Origin: Brucella tritici
Lineage (GTDB): Bacteria; Pseudomonadota; Alphaproteobacteria; Rhizobiales; Rhizobiaceae
Direction: 5' to 3'
Length of the DNA: 64,000 nt
NCBI RefSeq assembly: GCF_008932295.1
Contig: NZ_WBWA01000021.1
Location: 1 to 64,000 of the forward strand
Both the position numbers and the translations under genes were made by a program. The notes beneath the pieces are model-generated. The model ran no database searches and was not told the DNA's origin. It was given only the letters and a program-made list of their open reading frames with translations. Below, in pieces: positions 7,255-15,236 of the stretch (position 1 is the stretch's first letter; each line of letters begins with the position of its first letter).

Positions 7255-7938
7255 ATGGCACGACGCATCAACGCGGCGGGGCTTTCGCTCGTCAAACAGT
7301 GGGAAGGCCTGAAAACAACGGCTTACCGAGACGTGGCCGGGGTCCTAACTATCGGTTATGGCCATACGAGCGCCGCAGGAGCGCCAAAGGTCAGGCCGGG
7401 AATGTCAATAGGCGACAAGGAAGCCGAACGCATCCTGAAAGCCGATCTGGCGAAATTTGAGGCGAGGGTAGAGCGGTTCGTCAAGGTGCCGCTGACCGAC
7501 AATCAATTCGCCACGCTCGTTTCGTTCGACTTCAACACCGGGGCGCTCGATAATTCCACATTGTTGAAGAAGCTGAACAAGGGTGACTATGCAGCCGTTC
7601 CGGTCGAATTCATGAAGTGGGTGAATGCTGGCGGAAAGAAGGTGCAAGGCCTTGTAAACCGTCGTGCTGCGGAAGCTGGTCTGTGGGCGAAGGGCGATTT
7701 TGTATCGTCCAACTATGTGCCAGCAGAGACAGCGGCCAATAAAACAGACGTGGCCACAATTGGCAGCGCCGGTGCTGCTGGTGCGGCGGCTACGGTTGGA
7801 CCTGTCATCCCAGAAATTGTCAGCACGATCTCAAACCAGCAGGACGAATTGTCTAGCGGTCAGTGGGTACGTGTGGCGATTGCCGGTGTGATTGTCGCTC
7901 TTACCCTGTGGGGCGTCTGGCGGAAGACGCGCTCATGA
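7255..7938 (+). CDS. Phage lysozyme (GH24 endolysin) with C-terminal membrane anchor
   Basis: A 227-residue muramidase of glycoside hydrolase family 24, which cleaves the MurNAc-GlcNAc bond of peptidoglycan. The start at 7255 follows AAGGAA. The catalytic triad keeps T4-lysozyme spacing: Glu17, Asp26 (9 later), Thr32 (6 later), in QWEGLKTTAYRD and TIGYGHT. After the enzyme domain (to ~145) comes an Ala-rich linker. A hydrophobic segment near the C-terminus (VRVAIAGVIVALTLWGVW) ends in basic residues, which is unusual since most endolysins are soluble or carry an N-terminal signal-anchor. The stop overlaps the next gene (ATGA), forming a lysis cassette. Confidence 0.9.
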   Translation: MARRINAAGLSLVKQWEGLKTTAYRDVAGVLTIGYGHTSAAGAPKVRPGMSIGDKEAERILKADLAKFEARVERFVKVPLTDNQFATLVSFDFNTGALDNSTLLKKLNKGDYAAVPVEFMKWVNAGGKKVQGLVNRRAAEAGLWAKGDFVSSNYVPAETAANKTDVATIGSAGAAGAAATVGPVIPEIVSTISNQQDELSSGQWVRVAIAGVIVALTLWGVWRKTRS

Positions 7939-8210
7939 TCTGGGCGCTCATTCCCAAGTGGTTGAAATACTCTCTCGCTGCCCTTATGGCGGCGTTTTTG
8001 TTGGCGGCAGGTGGATACGCTGCCGGAACTATCAAAGAGCGTCAGCGGTCCGCAGTGGCGGCGGCAGTGGCTTCGGCCAAGGCAATCCAGAAAAGGGCGA
8101 GCATCGATGAAAAGATTATCGGTATGGATGCTGTTGTTCTCTGCAATGAGCTTGGCGGGGTGCCAGAGCAATGCAACGAATTGCGCCGGTTGGAAGCAGA
8201 TCAGCGTTAA
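7935..8210 (+). CDS. Rz-like inner-membrane spanin subunit
   Basis: A 91-residue product overlapping the lysozyme stop by 4 bp. An N-terminal membrane segment (KYSLAALMAAFLLAAGGYAAG, residues ~10-30) is followed by a charged, helical periplasmic part (KERQRSAVAAAVASAKAIQKR) and a short Cys-containing end. This topology, its place after an endolysin, and a lipoprotein gene nested in another frame are the standard marks of an i-spanin, which links inner and outer membrane in the last lysis step. It is shorter than lambda Rz (153 residues). Confidence 0.7.
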   Translation: MIWALIPKWLKYSLAALMAAFLLAAGGYAAGTIKERQRSAVAAAVASAKAIQKRASIDEKIIGMDAVVLCNELGGVPEQCNELRRLEADQR

Positions 8211-8367
8211 ACCGGCGACGGCTGTCTATCTAGCAGGAAACGATACACCGGCGGGTCAGGGTACGCCACCATATAGCTGGATGAACTCTTGCTGGCCTTC
8301 TTCGGTCCGGAACATTGCTACACTGAACAGCGTGATATTGTGTCGAGCGCTGCTCCATAGTCGATAA
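8107..8367 (+). CDS. Rz1-like outer-membrane lipoprotein spanin, nested start
   Basis: It starts inside the Rz-like gene in the +1 frame, with GGGCGAG about 7 nt upstream of the ATG. MKRLSVWMLLFSAMSLAGC is a lipoprotein signal with lipobox LAGC, so Cys19 should be lipidated. The early mature part (CAGWKQISVKPATAVYLAGND) resembles Rhizobiales Rz1-like proteins. The remaining ~30 residues do not, and they overlap the convergent gene at 8256-8504 by 112 bp. The original 3' end may have been replaced at a recombination junction near 8250. Confidence 0.65.
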   Translation: MKRLSVWMLLFSAMSLAGCQSNATNCAGWKQISVKPATAVYLAGNDTPAGQGTPPYSWMNSCWPSSVRNIATLNSVILCRALLHSR

Positions 8368-8504
8368 CCGCCAAGCCGCTCACGATCGTCCAGCATTTGA
8401 ACGAGATTCGTTCGGTGCCATTCAGTCAAGAAAAGCACAACCTGAAACGGGTATTCCTTATTGATGAGCGTCTTTGGCGGCTCACCACGCGATCTCCCGC
8501 TCAT
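8256..8504 (-). CDS. Hypothetical protein, second gene of a coupled pair
   Basis: An 82-residue soluble product of unknown function, translationally coupled to the upstream gene by an ATGA overlap at 8501-8504. It contains MSGRSRGEPPKTLINKEYPF and a mixed alpha/beta composition with LDDRERLGGYRLW in the middle. No signal peptide or membrane segment. Gene pairs like this sit near prophage lysis genes in Rhizobiales, but I cannot assign a function. Confidence 0.55.
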   Translation of the reverse strand: MSGRSRGEPPKTLINKEYPFQVVLFLTEWHRTNLVQMLDDRERLGGYRLWSSARHNITLFSVAMFRTEEGQQEFIQLYGGVP

Positions 8505-8698
8505 TTCACGAACACCGTCGGCTTCCAGCCTCGGGTATAGCCATGGCTGACAGCCATGCCGGCTATAGCAATCTCTTTGACGAGAAAATCCCGATCCTTG
8601 AGAAGTGATTCTATCGCGGCCCGCACATCGCCCTTGTGATAGGCGAGAACCAATTCAATTTCGTCGTCGTATTCATTTCCCTGCGCAACCGCATTCAT
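8501..8698 (-). CDS. Small hypothetical protein, first gene of a coupled pair
   Basis: A 65-residue acidic product starting at the ATG at 8698, with TGGAGC about 8 nt upstream. It contains DDEIELVLAYHKGDVRAAIESLLKDRDFLVKEIAIAG and ends YTRGWKPTVFVK. From memory, short proteins with this pattern recur in Rhizobiales accessory DNA, always as hypotheticals. No function is claimed. Confidence 0.6.
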   Translation of the reverse strand: MNAVAQGNEYDDEIELVLAYHKGDVRAAIESLLKDRDFLVKEIAIAGMAVSHGYTRGWKPTVFVK

Positions 8699-8862
8699 TG
8701 TTCTGCTCCAGCGAAGCAGACACACACGCCACCAAGCATGCCTGTGAGGTTATCGGGTCGCCTTCCGATGTTCCTAAAATGTTCTCATCTGAAATGGGAG
8801 TCAACAGAGAATCTTTGGGGAGTGAAATGATGTGGAAAGTGAGGTGAAATAAGGAACGAATT

Positions 8863-8929
8863 GCCACACCCACAAAAGTGTGGCGGAACACCGGGTGAAC
8901 ACGTTGCCACACCTTAAAAATAAGGTGTG
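8863..8929. repeat. Two adjacent hairpins between prophage remnant and tRNA-Cys
   Basis: First hairpin: GCCACAC (8863-8869) with GTGTGGC (8878-8884). Second: CACACCTTA (8908-8916) with TAAGGTGTG (8921-8929), loop AAAA. Both copies carry TTGCCACACC at their left side. The second lies 37 bp past the tRNA-Cys 3' end and could end its transcript, although the T-run is poor. Either could mark the integration boundary. Confidence 0.5.
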
Positions 8930-8965
8930 TTAATTCAATACGTTACCGATGATTCTACGATCGAT

Positions 8966-9039
8966 TGGAGGCCTCGCCCGGAATCGAACCGGGGTGCAAG
9001 GATTTGCAGTCCTCTGCGTAACCACTCCGCCACGAGGCC
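8966..9039 (-). tRNA. tRNA-Cys (anticodon GCA), CCA encoded
   Basis: The reverse strand folds as a cloverleaf of 74 nt. Acceptor arms GGCCTCG (5') and CGAGGCC pair over 7 bp. The anticodon stem AGGA/TCCT holds the loop CTGCAAA, giving GCA. The T arm is CCGGGTTCGA-like (CCCCGGTTCGATTCCGGG). The discriminator is U, the cysteine identity base, followed by encoded CCA at 8968-8966. Its 3' end points at the prophage remnant. Confidence 0.96.
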
Positions 9040-9085
9040 TTCCGTAGGGCGGATGCCAAATCAATTGGCAACGCCTTGGCCCGTT

Positions 9086-9114
9086 CCAATATTGATACAG
9101 ACCGGTCTCGTCAA
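9086..9114 (-). promoter_or_regulatory. Probable sigma-70 promoter of tRNA-Cys
   Basis: On the minus strand a TTGACG -35 element (9114-9109) and a TATTGG -10 element (9091-9086) are separated by 17 nt, ending 46 bp upstream of the tRNA. The -10 match is only partial. Confidence 0.5.
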
Positions 9115-9170
9115 GCCGTTAGAGGCAAATGTAGGAAATTTCTACAAAGGTTTTTTCGTGCTTTGTAAAT

Positions 9171-10532
9171 TCAATGCTGGTCGTCTCGATCTGGCGGCAT
9201 CTGCGGGCGTGCCAGATTCCCTTTGGAGAAGGTATAACCGGTTTCGACGGCACTTAATCCGAATTTGTTTCGCAATTTGTCGATGGCATTTTCGGCGACA
9301 GCACGTTTGGTAGCCTGAGTGTCTACGAGATCGGGCGGGTCAGCGCGATCACTTGAAGAAAGATCGCTAACTCCAATTCCTAACAAGCGAAATCGCGTTC
9401 CATCTAATTCTTTTTCAAGTAGCTGCAATCCGTGGCGAAAGATTCTGTCTGCAAGCTGAGTCGGATCGGAAAGCTGACGATTGCGGGTACGTGATTTGAA
9501 ATCGTGTGTCTTCAGTTTTAAAACGACAGTGCGTCCGGCTATCTCACCCGCTTTTAGTCGCCGCGAGACTTTTTCGGCGAGTGCGCGAAGAACAGGAACG
9601 AGATCGTTTGCTTCCGACAGGTCGCTATTGAAAGTTGTCTCGGCTGAAACACTTTTCATGTCCTGGTCCGGCTCTACCTTCCGGCTGTCCTGACCTCGGG
9701 AGAGACGGTAAAGGCGCTGACCCATGGTGCCGTAGGCTTTCATGAGCGCTCCTTCCTCCATCGTCTGGAGCTGGCCAATCGATCTGATTCCGTCACTTTC
9801 CAGTTTGGCGGCAAAAGCCTTGCCGACCCCCCAGATGGTGCTGACGGATCGGTCGCGCAGAAACGTCAGAGCTTCTGCTTCACCGATAACGGAAAACCCG
9901 CGGGGTTTTTCGATATCAGACGCAACCTTGGCCAAAAACTTGCAATAGGACAACCCGATCGAGGCGGAGATGCCTATTTCATCCTCTACGCGCTTGGCGA
10001 AATTTGCGAGAACGATTGCGGGCGGCGCCTTATGGAGTCGCTCCGTGCCGCTCAGATCCAGAAAAGCTTCATCGATGGAAAGAGGCTCAACCAGTGGGGT
10101 CAGGTCACGCATCATCTGCCGTACCTCGCGACCCACGCGAATATATTTCTCCATGTTTGGTTTGATGACAACGGCGTCGGGACATGCTTCCAGCGCCTTG
10201 AACATGGGCATGGCAGATCGTACGCCATGAATTCGGGCGAGATAGCAGGCCGTCGACACGACGCCGCGTTTTCCGCCGCCGATGATGAGCGGTTTGTCCC
10301 GCAGTTCTGGATTGTCCCGCTTTTCAACCGATGCATAAAAAGCGTCGCAATCAATATGTGCCAGTGAGAGCTTATACAGCTCCTTATGACGGAGAAGGCG
10401 AGGACTCCCACATGCATGGCATCGCCTGCCTGTGTCCGATTTCTGCGGCGCAAGGCAATCGCGGCATACACCTTTTTCCGAACTGTTGAGAGCAGTGGTG
10501 TCAGCCATGAGGACGACCCGATTGATGAACAT
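9171..10532 (-). CDS. dinB: DNA polymerase IV
   Basis: A 453-residue Y-family translesion polymerase. The catalytic carboxylates are in [13 protein letters not shown] and [14 protein letters not shown] helix-hairpin-helix region ([12 protein letters not shown]) and little-finger domain follow. There is an extra ~50-residue N-terminal section with four cysteines in CxxC…CxxC spacing (Cys23/26/38/41), a likely zinc knuckle absent from E. coli DinB. The ATG at 10532 has AAGGA 10 nt upstream. The ATG at 10508 (MADTTALN) is an alternative if transcription starts at the overlapping LexA-type box. The C-terminal tail lacks an obvious beta-clamp QLxLF motif. Confidence 0.92.
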   Translation of the reverse strand: MFINRVVLMADTTALNSSEKGVCRDCLAPQKSDTGRRCHACGSPRLLRHKELYKLSLAHIDCDAFYASVEKRDNPELRDKPLIIGGGKRGVVSTACYLARIHGVRSAMPMFKALEACPDAVVIKPNMEKYIRVGREVRQMMRDLTPLVEPLSIDEAFLDLSGTERLHKAPPAIVLANFAKRVEDEIGISASIGLSYCKFLAKVASDIEKPRGFSVIGEAEALTFLRDRSVSTIWGVGKAFAAKLESDGIRSIGQLQTMEEGALMKAYGTMGQRLYRLSRGQDSRKVEPDQDMKSVSAETTFNSDLSEANDLVPVLRALAEKVSRRLKAGEIAGRTVVLKLKTHDFKSRTRNRQLSDPTQLADRIFRHGLQLLEKELDGTRFRLLGIGVSDLSSSDRADPPDLVDTQATKRAVAENAIDKLRNKFGLSAVETGYTFSKGNLARPQMPPDRDDQH

Positions 10533-10541
10533 AAAAGGAAC
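10527..10541 (-). promoter_or_regulatory. LexA/SOS box at the dinB start
   Basis: The minus strand reads GTTCCTTTTATGTTC, an exact GTTC-N7-GTTC, the alphaproteobacterial LexA operator. It overlaps the upstream dinB start codon, with a TATAAA-like -10 just before it, so bound LexA would block dinB transcription. It also lies within an inverted repeat AAAAGGA/TCCTTTT. Confidence 0.7.
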
Positions 10542-10856
10542 ATCCTTTTATAGCATCGAAAGGCTGAAGTGCCATGGGGATATGTGCCCCTGGTTGGTCT
10601 TACACTTGACATTGCCGGGAATATCACCAAGTTTAGCACTATGAACAACCGTTTTGCATCCATACTTCATCGGGTTTATCCGATCACGGGATAGCTACCC
10701 TCGAGTTCTGCCTAGCGCAGGGGAACTCCGGGGGACGGTACGCCGCTTGTCCAAAAGCGGATTTCAAATAAGCGCTTTCATCAAAATCAATCTGAACAGC
10801 TTCGTGCAGAAACAGCACGGAGATTTATTACCTTTCAACAGCAGTGAGCACTCGCC
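10542..10856. other. Divergent dinB-rnk intergenic region
   Basis: About 315 bases without a supported gene. They hold the dinB promoter area on the left, a TTGACA hexamer near 10607 that could be the -35 of a rightward promoter (its -10 is poor), and a short CCGCTT…AAGCGG hairpin near 10741-10758. No RNA gene recognised. Confidence 0.4.
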
Positions 10857-11285
10857 ATGAGCGGAAAGAATCGCAAGAAGCCCAATATCGTTGTCAGCGA
10901 AATCGACTATGAGCGTCTGATGGGGCTGGCCACCAACGTTTCGGAACGTCTCGAGGAGATCGCCGAAGAGTTGATGGTCGAACTTGATCGCGCGAAAGTC
11001 GTTCCTGCGAAGCGGTTGCCACAGAACGTGATTCACATGGGGTCTACCGTGGAGTTTCGTTCCAATGATGGGCAGGAGCGCCGGGTGACGCTGGTATATC
11101 CGGGCGAAGCGGATATTGCGCAGGGCAAGATTTCGATTCTGACACCTATCGGCACTGCGCTGATCGGCCTTGCGCCCGGCCAGTCAATTTCCTGGACGGC
11201 ACGTGATGGCAAGCAACACGAGTTGAACGTGTTGTCGGTATCGGACCAAGCCGAGGTTTCTGCGGCAAATCCTGCTGCTGAATAA
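10857..11285 (+). CDS. rnk: Regulator of nucleoside diphosphate kinase, GreA/GreB-like
   Basis: A 142-residue Rnk-family protein. Residues ~1-45 form a short helical N-terminus (SEIDYERLMGLA…EELMVELDRAKVV). Residues ~50-130 form the FKBP-like GreA/GreB C-terminal domain, with GSTVEFRSNDGQERRVTLVYPGEADI and LGLAPGQSISW-type strands. Rnk binds RNA polymerase but lacks the long GreA coiled coil, so it competes with Gre factors. An Ala-rich tail follows. The ribosome binding site is weak (GAGC). It is a single gene ended by the terminator at 11294. Confidence 0.88.
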   Translation: MSGKNRKKPNIVVSEIDYERLMGLATNVSERLEEIAEELMVELDRAKVVPAKRLPQNVIHMGSTVEFRSNDGQERRVTLVYPGEADIAQGKISILTPIGTALIGLAPGQSISWTARDGKQHELNVLSVSDQAEVSAANPAAE

Positions 11286-11293
11286 TTACCAAG

Positions 11294-11316
11294 AAGCCCG
11301 GTTCAGCCGGGCTTTT
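11294..11316 (+). terminator. Terminator after rnk
   Basis: AAGCCCGG (11294-11301), loop TTCAG, CCGGGCTT (11307-11314), then T. It lies between convergent rnk and the DUF3572 gene. Confidence 0.85.
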
Positions 11317-11338
11317 AAATTGCGGATTGAGGTCTTCG

Positions 11339-11626
11339 CTAAAGGTGCTGGTTCAGGCCGCCGGGCAAATATGACAGGGCTTTCTCGATCGTTGCCGGAT
11401 CACGGCCGGCCTCTTCGCAAAAGCGCAGCAGCGTTGGCTCATGTGTCAGAAAAAACTGTAATATACCGGCCAGAAAGCCAGGTTCACGTGCTGCCTGCCG
11501 GATCGACGCAGCCTCGATGCCTGTCAGAGCGAGGAAGCGAGGCAGCAGGTCCTTGTCCTGCGCCAGCCATGCCAACGCTTCGATAGCGATCGCTTCCGCA
11601 TCCGCTTGGCTCATCAGCGTTTTCAT
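11339..11626 (-). CDS. DUF3572 family protein
   Basis: A 95-residue soluble, helical protein with GGAGAAA before its ATG. The pattern QADAEAIAIEALAWLAQDKDLLPRFLALTGI … FLAGILQFFLTHEPTLLRFCEEAG is that of DUF3572, an alphaproteobacterial family of unknown function. In this group it is commonly divergent from divK, as here. Orthologous placement is clear; the role is unknown. Confidence 0.85.
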   Translation of the reverse strand: MKTLMSQADAEAIAIEALAWLAQDKDLLPRFLALTGIEAASIRQAAREPGFLAGILQFFLTHEPTLLRFCEEAGRDPATIEKALSYLPGGLNQHL

Positions 11627-11820
11627 GTGGTTTCTCCGCTTTTTCTGTTGCTTCGTCGAATGTGTAACGGTCGCTCATTCGAGGAACAATGGAATTATTT
11701 GCCTTTCATCAATGAAATGAGGTTAAACTATCCGCAGTCTAAGAAGTGGGGACTTTCTGGCGGATAAGAAAATCGAGCAAATGCCGGGTTGCTGCAGGGA
11801 ATAAGACCAAGGAATTTTCG

Positions 11821-12192
11821 ATGCCGAAAAGCGTGATGATCGTCGAAGACAACGAACTCAATATGAAGTTGTTTCGCGATCTTATCGAAGCCAGCGGATA
11901 TGAGACGATCCGGACGAGAAATGGGCTCGAGGCGCTCGACCTCGCGCGTGAACACCGGCCCGATCTGATTCTCATGGACATACAGCTTCCTGAAGTGTCA
12001 GGACTGGAAGTCACGAAATGGCTGAAGGACGATGACGAGTTGCGGCACATTCCGGTCATTGCGGTAACGGCATTTGCCATGAAGGGGGATGAGGAGCGCA
12101 TTCGGCAAGGTGGCTGCGAAGCGTATATTTCCAAGCCGATATCGGTGCCCCGCTTTATAGAAACAATCAAATCCTATCTGGGCGACGCTTAG
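11821..12192 (+). CDS. divK: Cell-cycle response regulator DivK
   Basis: A 123-residue single-domain receiver. The ATG at 11821 follows AAGGAA. The acidic pocket lies in VEDN near the start, the phosphoacceptor is Asp53 ([10 protein letters not shown]), and the conserved Lys is in YISKPIS. It is nearly identical in layout to Caulobacter DivK. There, phospho-DivK controls the DivJ/PleC/CckA network and so CtrA activity. No output domain, as expected. pleD follows 23 bp downstream, the usual operon. Confidence 0.96.
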   Translation: MPKSVMIVEDNELNMKLFRDLIEASGYETIRTRNGLEALDLAREHRPDLILMDIQLPEVSGLEVTKWLKDDDELRHIPVIAVTAFAMKGDEERIRQGGCEAYISKPISVPRFIETIKSYLGDA

Positions 12193-12215
12193 CGGAAATT
12201 AGGGCGAGGGGCATC

Positions 12216-13601
12216 ATGACTGCACGAATTCTCGTCGTGGACGATGTGGATTCCAATGTAAAGCTCCTTGAGGCAAGGCTCCTCTCCGAATATTATGAGG
12301 TCGTGACGGCTTATAGCGGTCCTGAAGCCATCGAGCTTTGTCTAGGTGGGCAGATTGACGTTATCCTCCTCGACATATTGATGCCGGAGATGGACGGTTT
12401 TGAAGTATGCCGTCGCTTGAAGGATGATCCCCGTACATCCAATATTCCCGTTGTCATGGTGACATCGCTTGACAGCGCGGAGGACAAGATTCGCGGCCTT
12501 GAAGCAGGTGCTGACGACTTTCTGTCGAAGCCGGTCAGCGATCTTCAGTTATTGTCACGTGTGAAGAGTCTGGCGCGGCTGAAGCTAGTCTCTGACGAGC
12601 TTTTCCAGCGGACGGGCACTATTGCCGATACAGAGGTGGAAACGCTGCTGGCAAGCAAAATGGGGGGGGATTATGCTGACAAGGACGAGGTGGCGCGCAT
12701 TCTCGTTGTCGATGAAGACGAGCTGGCAGCTGCGCGACTTCGTCTCATTCTTGGCGAGACCTATCGTGTCGATGTGGCCAGCGACGCCAACACGGCTTTG
12801 ATCCGGGCTATAGATACGGATTACGACAGTATCGTCGTTTCAGCCAATTTTACTTATTACGATCCGCTTCGTCTATGTTCGCAGTTGCGAACCATAGAGC
12901 GCACCAGGCTGGTGCCGATCATTCTCGTCGTACAGGAAGATGAGGGAGCGCTCGTGGTGCGCGCGCTGGAGCTTGGCGTAAACGACTATCTGATGCGCCC
13001 GCTTGAGAAGCTGGAGCTGTTTGCGCGCTTGCGAACCCAGATCAAACGGAAGTGCTACAACGACCTTTTGCGACAAAGCCTCAACCGCACCATCACCATG
13101 GCGGTTACGGATAGCCTCACAGGGCTGCATAACCGCCGTTATCTCGATACGCATATGCCTGTCCTGCTGACCCGCGCCATGGCGCGCGAGCGGCCATTGT
13201 CCGTCATTATGCTCGACTTCGATCACTTCAAACGGATCAATGACCAATACGGGCACGATGCCGGTGACGATGTTCTTCGCGAGTTTGCGACGCGCCTGCG
13301 CAAGAACATCCGTGGGATGGATCTCATGTGTCGCTACGGCGGAGAGGAATTTGTCGTGGTGCTGCCAGACAGCGATGCAGCGGCCGCAAGGGCTGTTGCC
13401 GAGCGAATCCGGATTGCCGTGTCAGACACGCCATTTGCGGTCGCCAATGGCAAGTACAAGGTCAACCTGACCATCAGCATGGGGATTGCAGGGCTGAGAC
13501 TGGTGGGGGATAGCGCCGACGCGCTTTTCTCCAGGACGGATGCTGCGCTTTATCAGGCGAAGAAATCTGGCCGTAACCGTATCGTCTCATCAGCCGCCTG
13601 A
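12216..13601 (+). CDS. pleD: Response regulator / diguanylate cyclase PleD
   Basis: A 461-residue REC-REC'-GGDEF protein making c-di-GMP from two GTP. Receiver 1 has phosphoacceptor Asp53 (LLDILMPEMDGFE). Receiver 2 (~155-270) has lost it (VVSANFTYYD), serving as a dimerisation adaptor as in Caulobacter. The cyclase domain carries the active site RYGGEEF and, five residues before it, an RGMD allosteric inhibition site. Co-transcription with divK links c-di-GMP output to the cell cycle. Confidence 0.96.
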   Translation: MTARILVVDDVDSNVKLLEARLLSEYYEVVTAYSGPEAIELCLGGQIDVILLDILMPEMDGFEVCRRLKDDPRTSNIPVVMVTSLDSAEDKIRGLEAGADDFLSKPVSDLQLLSRVKSLARLKLVSDELFQRTGTIADTEVETLLASKMGGDYADKDEVARILVVDEDELAAARLRLILGETYRVDVASDANTALIRAIDTDYDSIVVSANFTYYDPLRLCSQLRTIERTRLVPIILVVQEDEGALVVRALELGVNDYLMRPLEKLELFARLRTQIKRKCYNDLLRQSLNRTITMAVTDSLTGLHNRRYLDTHMPVLLTRAMARERPLSVIMLDFDHFKRINDQYGHDAGDDVLREFATRLRKNIRGMDLMCRYGGEEFVVVLPDSDAAAARAVAERIRIAVSDTPFAVANGKYKVNLTISMGIAGLRLVGDSADALFSRTDAALYQAKKSGRNRIVSSAA

Positions 13602-13623
13602 GGATTGAACGAAGCTTCGAAAT

Positions 13624-13655
13624 AAAAAAAGCCGTCTCATGAGAGACGGCTTTTT
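13624..13655. terminator. Bidirectional terminator between pleD and rpmG
   Basis: GCCGTCTC (13631-13638), loop ATGA, GAGACGGC (13643-13650), with seven A before and five T after. It serves both converging genes. Confidence 0.92.
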
Positions 13656-13691
13656 ATTTCAATCGTCTTGTCGATGACGACCCGAAACGAA

Positions 13692-13859
13692 TTACTTGAT
13701 CTTCGTTTCCTTGAACTCGACGTGCTTGCGCGCAATCGGGTCGTACTTGGTCTTTGTCATCTTTTCCGTCATCGTGCGGCTGTTCTTCTTCGTTACGTAG
13801 AAGAAGCCGGTGTCAGCGGTCGACAAAAGCTTGATCTTGATCGTCGTAGCCTTGGCCAT
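13692..13859 (-). CDS. rpmG: 50S ribosomal protein L33
   Basis: A 55-residue basic protein: [20 protein letters not shown], then [20 protein letters not shown] and a lysine-rich end KETKIK. This is the bacterial L33 pattern, of the cysteine-free (non-zinc) type. It is part of the large subunit near the E site. Length is normal. It is monocistronic, between a terminator and an upstream palindromic repeat. Confidence 0.97.
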
Positions 13860-13888
13860 ATCGAATTACCTGCTCTGTATCTTTGCCG

Positions 13889-13936
13889 GAGCATGATCTT
13901 GCCGAAAACCGGTTCCCAATCTTCGGGATCATGCTC
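13889..13936. repeat. Dispersed palindromic element, CCGAAAACCGGTTCCC type
   Basis: Perfect arms GAGCATGATC (13889-13898) and GATCATGCTC (13927-13936) enclose a core containing GCCGAAAACCGGTTCCC. The same core recurs at 29194-29238 (inverted) and 32426-32469. It lies upstream of rpmG. Confidence 0.85.
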
Positions 13937-14019
13937 AATGGATGGAAACCTCCAGCGATTCCGGTAATCTCATCCGGCAGCGGAAATTTGGCGCGACACT
14001 ACGTATTGGCGGCGAAAAG

Positions 14020-15231
14020 TCAAGCCCGCTTCTTCCGCAAAAGCAGTCTTCCCGCCGCAAACAGTGCATATGCGGCAAAAAACACGCCGAGTGTCATCGG
14101 GAATCCCTTCGGTCCCAGCATGTCCATGCCGACGCCAACGGCCTGCGGTCCCGCAAGCATGCCGATGGCATAGCAGAACACAAAGGCAGCATTGGCGGAT
14201 GCCAGTTCGCGCCCGGTCAACTCAGAACCGAGATGCGCGAGGCCGATTGTGTAGAGCCCGGCCACAACGCCGCCCCAAAGGAACAGGATCGCCGCCATGA
14301 GATACCAGTGCAGCATGAGATAGGGCAGGGCGATCATACCGATCAGGCCCGTTGTGGCGCAGAAAAGCAGAAGTTTGCGGCGATCCGAAATACGATCACT
14401 GACAAGGCCTAGTGGAATTTGCATCAGCACATTGCCCAGACCTATCATTGTGAGCAGAAGTGCTGCGTCTGCTTCCGGATAACCGATACGCGCACCGAAG
14501 ACTGGAAAGAGAGCAAAGCCACCGGTTTCCACAGCACCAAAAACAAAGACAGCCATGGTTGCGGTTGGAACGGCAAAGATGAAGGGCAGGAAGGGAACGT
14601 GTTCGCCCTCCTCGAAATCGGGGCTGTCGCGCCATGCGAATGCAACTGGTATGAGGGCGATCATGATAATGACGAAGCCGACATAGAATGGCAGTCCGCC
14701 CGTACTGCCGATCTTCGAGAACAGCCACGGTCCGAATGCAAAGCCTAGTGAAAGCGATGTGGAATAGATTCCGAGCACCAGCCCGCGCTTTTCAGGCGGT
14801 GCCGAGGCATTGATCCAGTATTCGGACAGAACGAAAAGCACGGTCAATGCAAAATGCAGGACGATGCGTAGCGCAAACCAAGCCCAGAGCGGTTGAAAGA
14901 AGTGGAAGCCGAGAAAGGCTCCGCTTCCGATGATAAGCATGAGGAAGATCGCCTTGACCACACCCAATCGTGCGGCGATGGGAGCAGCCAGCGGAGCGGC
15001 AACGATGGATGCCAATCCTGCGACGGCCGTATTGGCGCCGATCAGGCTCGCGGAATGACCACGACTTTCCAGCAGAACGCTTAGAAGCGGAATACCCAAG
15101 CCGATCGCTGCGCCAACCGCGCTGATCGTGGCTATGGCTGCAGCAAGTGAGCGCCAGTGCATCTGGCCCACTGCCGGCCCGCCGCCTGGTTCTTGCGGGA
15201 CAAGATCGGCAGGTTGGATTTCTTTATTCAT
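14020..15231 (-). CDS. Major facilitator superfamily transporter
   Basis: A 403-residue, 12-helix MFS permease. The start MNKEIQPADLV at 15231 lies 5 bp after the NUDIX stop, implying co-transcription. Between helices 2 and 3 is the partial motif AAPIAARLGVVKA, and after helix 8 GLVSDRISDRRKLL matches the second-half MFS signature (G-x-x-x-D-R-x-x-R-R). A short basic C-terminus LLLRKKRA is cytoplasmic. It resembles the YcaD/efflux-like group, but the substrate cannot be told. Confidence 0.88.
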   Translation of the reverse strand: MNKEIQPADLVPQEPGGGPAVGQMHWRSLAAAIATISAVGAAIGLGIPLLSVLLESRGHSASLIGANTAVAGLASIVAAPLAAPIAARLGVVKAIFLMLIIGSGAFLGFHFFQPLWAWFALRIVLHFALTVLFVLSEYWINASAPPEKRGLVLGIYSTSLSLGFAFGPWLFSKIGSTGGLPFYVGFVIIMIALIPVAFAWRDSPDFEEGEHVPFLPFIFAVPTATMAVFVFGAVETGGFALFPVFGARIGYPEADAALLLTMIGLGNVLMQIPLGLVSDRISDRRKLLLFCATTGLIGMIALPYLMLHWYLMAAILFLWGGVVAGLYTIGLAHLGSELTGRELASANAAFVFCYAIGMLAGPQAVGVGMDMLGPKGFPMTLGVFFAAYALFAAGRLLLRKKRA

Positions 15232-15236
15232 AGGTT

